From: Ruminococcus sp.
Lineage (GTDB): Bacteria > Bacillota > Clostridia > Oscillospirales > Ruminococcaceae
Reading direction: 5' to 3'
Length of the DNA stretch: 64,000 nucleotides
NCBI GenBank assembly: GCA_021770655.1
Contig: JAETQO010000001.1
Span: forward strand, 79,519 to 143,518
In this document: piece after piece, positions 61,085 to 64,000 of the stretch
Position numbering within the stretch: the first letter of the stretch is position 1
How the letters are laid out: each line of letters opens with the position of its first letter
Notes under the pieces: generated by a model
What the model was told of the DNA's origin: nothing
The model's input: only the letters and a program-made list of their open reading frames with translations
The model's database searches: none
Made by a program: the position numbers and the translations under genes

Positions 61085-63427
61085 TTAAAGTTCGATAATG
61101 ATCTTTCCGCCAAAGTTCGGTGCGATCTCAACAGACTTGTCGGTTGACGCAACTTCGATCTTGAAAGCGGCGGTCGTTTCTGTGTATGTGCATTCGATTT
61201 TGTTGCCGATTCTTGCAGCGGAAAGCTCGAATACCTTGTTAGCTTCTGTGTCGTATACAGGGCATACGGCAGTCTTTCCGTCCTCAAGCTCATAGATCTT
61301 AAAGGTCGTGCCGTTGAGATAATCATACTCAACGTCTCTTGTGAAATTACCGAAAGGAATAATGCTGTTCGGCTTTGCAAGCGCAGGAATTTCAAAGTAT
61401 GAACACTTGTGAGTATACCACTTGCCGCCTTCGAATACCTTGCCGGTGATGATGTCGGTCCATTTGCCCTCCGGAACATAATACTGAGCGATACCTTCGT
61501 CGTTGAGGATAGGAGCGACAAGGATATTGTCGCCGAACATATACTGTCTGTCAAGCGTCAAACAGGTCGGATCGTCGGCATAGTCGATAACCATTGCTCT
61601 CATAACAGGTACGCCGACTTCGTGAGTCTTGATAGCCTGAGCCCAGATGTAAGGCATCAGCCTGCCTTTGAGTTTTGTGAAGTGACGCAGAACATCGCAG
61701 GACTCCTCATCAAAGAGCCAAGGCACTCTGTAGGACTGATTTCCGTGCAGTCTTGAATGTGAGGAAAACATACCGAATGCGGCCCATCTTTTGTAAATGT
61801 CGGGAGTTGCGGTAGCCTCAAAGCCTGCCATATCGTGGGAAGTATATCCGAATCCGGAGATACACAGAGAAAGACAGCCTCTTACGACCTCAGCCATTGA
61901 GTTGTAGTTGCCCGAACAGTCGCCGCCCCAGTGAACGGGGAACTTCTGTCCGCCTGCTGTTGCGGAACGTGCAAACAGACAAGCCTTGTTCTCGCCGTAA
62001 TATTCTTTCAGCACGTTGAATACGCACTCATTGTACAGGTATGTATAATAGTTATGCATCTTGATAGGATCGGAACCGTCAAAATATACAACATCTTTGG
62101 TAGGAATTCTCTCTCCGAAGTCTGTCTTGAAAGTGTCAACTCCCATTTCACAGAGTTTTCTGAGATAGCCGGCATACCACTTGCAAGCCTCGGGATTTGT
62201 AAAGTCAACGATAGCCATACCGGGCTGCCACTCGTCGCACTGGAATACGGAGCCGTCTGTTTTCTTGATGAAATAGCCGTGTTCAAGACCCTCGTCAAAC
62301 AGCTTTGAACGCTGTCCGATATAAGGGTTGATCCATACGCAGGTTTTAAGACCCTTGTTCTCGTGAAGTCTTTTAAGCATTGCCGGAGGATCGGGGAACT
62401 GAGATTTGTCCCACTCAAAGTTACACCACTCAAAGCCCTTCATCCAGAAGCAGTCGAAGTGGAATACCTGTAGAGGAATATCTCTCTCGGCCATGCCGTC
62501 AATAAACGAATTAATGGTCTCCTCATCATAAGTTGTGGTAAATGAAGTTGTAAGCCAGAGACCGAAGGAGAAAGCGGGAGGCAGTGAAGGTTTTCCGGTA
62601 AGATCGGTATAACCCTTGAGAACATCCGTAAGGTTATTGCCGCCGAATACAAAATATTCAAGATTTTCACCGGGAACAGTCATCGACACCTTTGAAACGG
62701 TATCGGAGCAAACCTCATAGGATACCTTGTCCGAACTGTTTACGAATACGCCGTAACCCTTGGAAGAAAGATAGAAAGGGATAGACTTATAAGACTGATC
62801 GGAACAAGTGCCGCCGTCGGCGTTCCATATTTCAACGTTCTGTCCGTTCTTTGTAAATGTAGTGAATTTTTCGCCGAAACCGTAAAAATACTCGCCGACA
62901 GAAGTATCAAATTGTTCTCTGATATATGTTCTGTGCTCATCTGCGGGATAACTCCAGAACGTGTCGTCAAGCTGAGTCTGAAGTCTTGCCTGCTGTTTGT
63001 AAGCGCTCTCAAATATAACGCCTGTTGATCTCCAGCCGCCGCTGGTGAGCTTCTTATCCTTGTAATAGTATGTAAAACTCCAGTTTTCCTTAGAAACAAC
63101 AAGCTTTGTATCGCCTGTGATAAGTACGGCTTCCTTGTCCGTGACAGTGACCTGCGGTTTATAGTTTCCCTCGTTAAGCACGAAATGAGGTCCCTTGTCT
63201 GCATAACCCTTATGGTGTGTGATATTTACCTTTACGCAGTTTTCCTGAGTAGAGGTATAGGCTATCTCAAGGTTGGCGCTTCCAAGCATCATTGCTCTGT
63301 TGTATACAACAAAAGGAGTTGCAACAACGAGAAAGCCGTTTTCAATTTCCTCGATCTCAAAAGCCTGATTTGCATAGTTAACGTCATAGCCTCTCTGGTT
63401 AAGCCAGAATCCGTCAGCAAATTTCAT
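61085..63427 (-). CDS. GH31 alpha-xylosidase (YicI-like)
   Basis: 780-aa cytoplasmic GH31 enzyme with the E. coli YicI layout. Nucleophile Asp436 in FKTDFGERIP, acid/base Asp503 in HWGGDCSG. The segment VFHFDCFWMKGFEW carries the Cys-Phe-Trp residues that in YicI favour xylose over glucose. It should remove alpha-xylosyl units from xyloglucan oligosaccharides such as isoprimeverose. No signal peptide; GGGAGG precedes the ATG. No transporter is adjacent. An inverted repeat just upstream may be an operator. Confidence 0.92.
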   Translation of the reverse strand: MKFADGFWLNQRGYDVNYANQAFEIEEIENGFLVVATPFVVYNRAMMLGSANLEIAYTSTQENCVKVNITHHKGYADKGPHFVLNEGNYKPQVTVTDKEAVLITGDTKLVVSKENWSFTYYYKDKKLTSGGWRSTGVIFESAYKQQARLQTQLDDTFWSYPADEHRTYIREQFDTSVGEYFYGFGEKFTTFTKNGQNVEIWNADGGTCSDQSYKSIPFYLSSKGYGVFVNSSDKVSYEVCSDTVSKVSMTVPGENLEYFVFGGNNLTDVLKGYTDLTGKPSLPPAFSFGLWLTTSFTTTYDEETINSFIDGMAERDIPLQVFHFDCFWMKGFEWCNFEWDKSQFPDPPAMLKRLHENKGLKTCVWINPYIGQRSKLFDEGLEHGYFIKKTDGSVFQCDEWQPGMAIVDFTNPEACKWYAGYLRKLCEMGVDTFKTDFGERIPTKDVVYFDGSDPIKMHNYYTYLYNECVFNVLKEYYGENKACLFARSATAGGQKFPVHWGGDCSGNYNSMAEVVRGCLSLCISGFGYTSHDMAGFEATATPDIYKRWAAFGMFSSHSRLHGNQSYRVPWLFDEESCDVLRHFTKLKGRLMPYIWAQAIKTHEVGVPVMRAMVIDYADDPTCLTLDRQYMFGDNILVAPILNDEGIAQYYVPEGKWTDIITGKVFEGGKWYTHKCSYFEIPALAKPNSIIPFGNFTRDVEYDYLNGTTFKIYELEDGKTAVCPVYDTEANKVFELSAARIGNKIECTYTETTAAFKIEVASTDKSVEIAPNFGGKIIIEL

Positions 63428-63478
63428 GTAAAAACCTCCCGTATCAAATATGATTTCTTTATTTACAAATATAAAAAA

Positions 63479-63506
63479 ATGAAAATTTCATACTGATAAT
63501 TTTCAT
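63479..63506. promoter_or_regulatory. Inverted repeat upstream of GH31
   Basis: ATGAAAATT (63479-63487) and AATTTTCAT (63498-63506), perfect 9-bp arms, about 50 bp before the GH31 start. Candidate regulator site. A TATAAA/TATAAT cluster lies further up near 63520-63535, without a well-spaced -35. Confidence 0.45.
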
Positions 63507-63682
63507 TTCTCTCACAATTATATTTTATAGCATATTTACCTAATTTGCAATAGTAAAAAAATGATTTTTGCAAGTTTTTTAAGGTTTTGACATAAAATAT
63601 ACTGAACTTTGCGTGAATTGATTTAAAAGATATATAAACTTATTAAGATATATGTAAACCTTTACATAAAGGGCAGAAAAAA

Positions 63683-63709
63683 GAGCGCGCCAATAAAGCA
63701 GGCGCGCTC
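63683..63709 (-). terminator. GC-rich terminator on the minus strand
   Basis: GAGCGCGCC pairs perfectly with GGCGCGCTC; on the minus strand it is followed by TTTTTTCTG. It would end a transcript coming from the right, where no gene is visible up to 64000. Confidence 0.75.
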
Positions 63710-63746
63710 GCAGTTTGTCGATAAACCTAATTTTGATGGTAAACAA

Positions 63747-64000
63747 GGGGAAGCCCTCGAATTATTGCGAACAAGTTGAGCAATAATTTTCGCAGGACTT
63801 CCCCTCTTTCAAAACAGTCCATTGGACTGTTTTGAAATTCACCCCTTTCGGAGCTCCTAAAGTAAGGGGATTTCGCTCCTGCGAGAGCGACGGGGGCTCT
63901 GCCCTTAAGTCTTGCAAGCTTGTCGAGCAAGACTTTTCCTCGCAAGCGGCAATCGCGTCGCTAAATTCTTGTAAGCTACGTCGAACAAGAATTTTCCCGC
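63747..64000. repeat. Array of hairpins with a recurring pattern (non-coding)
   Basis: At least five stems in 250 bp. GGGGAAG/CTTCCCC encloses AATTATTGC/GCAATAATT (63747-63804); AAAACAGTCC/GGACTGTTTT (63811-63833); GAAAT..CCCCTT/AAGGGG..ATTTC (63834-63875); AGTCTTGC/GCAAGACT (63908-63934); AATTCTTGT/ACAAGAATT (63963-63993). The last two share the loop AAGCT(T/AC)GTCGA and the tail TTTTCC..CGC. A 72-codon frame here (minus, 63727-63945) looks accidental. The array continues beyond the window. Confidence 0.6.

Noticed and set aside
63727..63945. 72-codon minus-strand frame at the right edge
   Set aside because: It lies across the hairpin array; its composition follows the repeats, there is no ribosome site, and I recognise no family.

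Overview
The window looks like chromosome from a low-to-moderate GC Gram-positive gut or rumen anaerobe of the Clostridia, most likely Ruminococcaceae/Oscillospiraceae. The signs are consensus TTGACA/TATAAT promoters with 17-bp spacers, strong AGGAGG ribosome sites, frequent TTG/GTG starts, a T-box in front of alaS, rubrerythrin, an LCP protein, plant-fibre hydrolases (GH59, GH113, GH31) and a Gram-positive type IV pilus locus. Species is inference only. I see no rRNA, tRNA, CRISPR, prophage or transposase gene.

Layout. 1-2.4 kb: the 3' part of a sortase-anchored GH59 enzyme. 2.5-8.2 kb (minus): an operon from one strong promoter encoding a class III aminotransferase, a polar amino acid ABC importer, a cytidylate-kinase-like protein and an iron alcohol dehydrogenase, with a perfect inverted repeat/terminator in its leader. 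8.3-13.2 kb: a TVP38-type membrane protein, S-adenosylhomocysteine hydrolase, a PF06541 membrane protein, a GH113 mannanase-like enzyme and RlmA. 13.3-23 kb: T-box-alaS, HIT, then comEC-holA-Toprim-MBOAT-DHHW. 23-25.5 kb: pyrB with a PyrI-like zinc tail, and a cell-wall amidase. 25.6-33.7 kb: a small unknown protein, LacI regulator, Na+/alanine symporter, orphan sugar-binding lipoprotein and a two-component system. 33.7-38 kb (minus): ArsR-nitroreductase, and a CsoR-CopA copper operon. 38-46 kb: LCP, pyrG, rubrerythrin, recG, LUD protein, membrane protein. 46.2-58.7 kb: type IV pilus cluster (pilC, fused pilM-pilN, pilO, a PilX-like pilin, two large prepilins, pilD in reverse, pilB, pilT). 58.7-63.4 kb (minus): putative zincin, EamA transporter, DUF3783 protein, GH31 alpha-xylosidase. 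63.4-64 kb is non-coding and full of hairpins.

The points that most deserve a second look are these. (1) The adjacent MBOAT and DHHW proteins, normally an acetyl-transfer pair, have both lost their signature histidines. (2) The large prepilin is cut by an in-frame TAG inside a CBM2-like domain whose reading frame continues 76 codons to a TAA just before a terminator. (3) CopA carries an in-frame C-terminal CopZ domain that still has its own ribosome site and ATG. (4) A 179-bp MITE-like repeat has two near-identical copies plus degenerate relatives, several lying flush with stop codons.

Functionally the region combines housekeeping genes (alaS, holA, recG, pyrB, pyrG) with accessory functions for fibre use and surface attachment: hydrolases, pili, and envelope enzymes.
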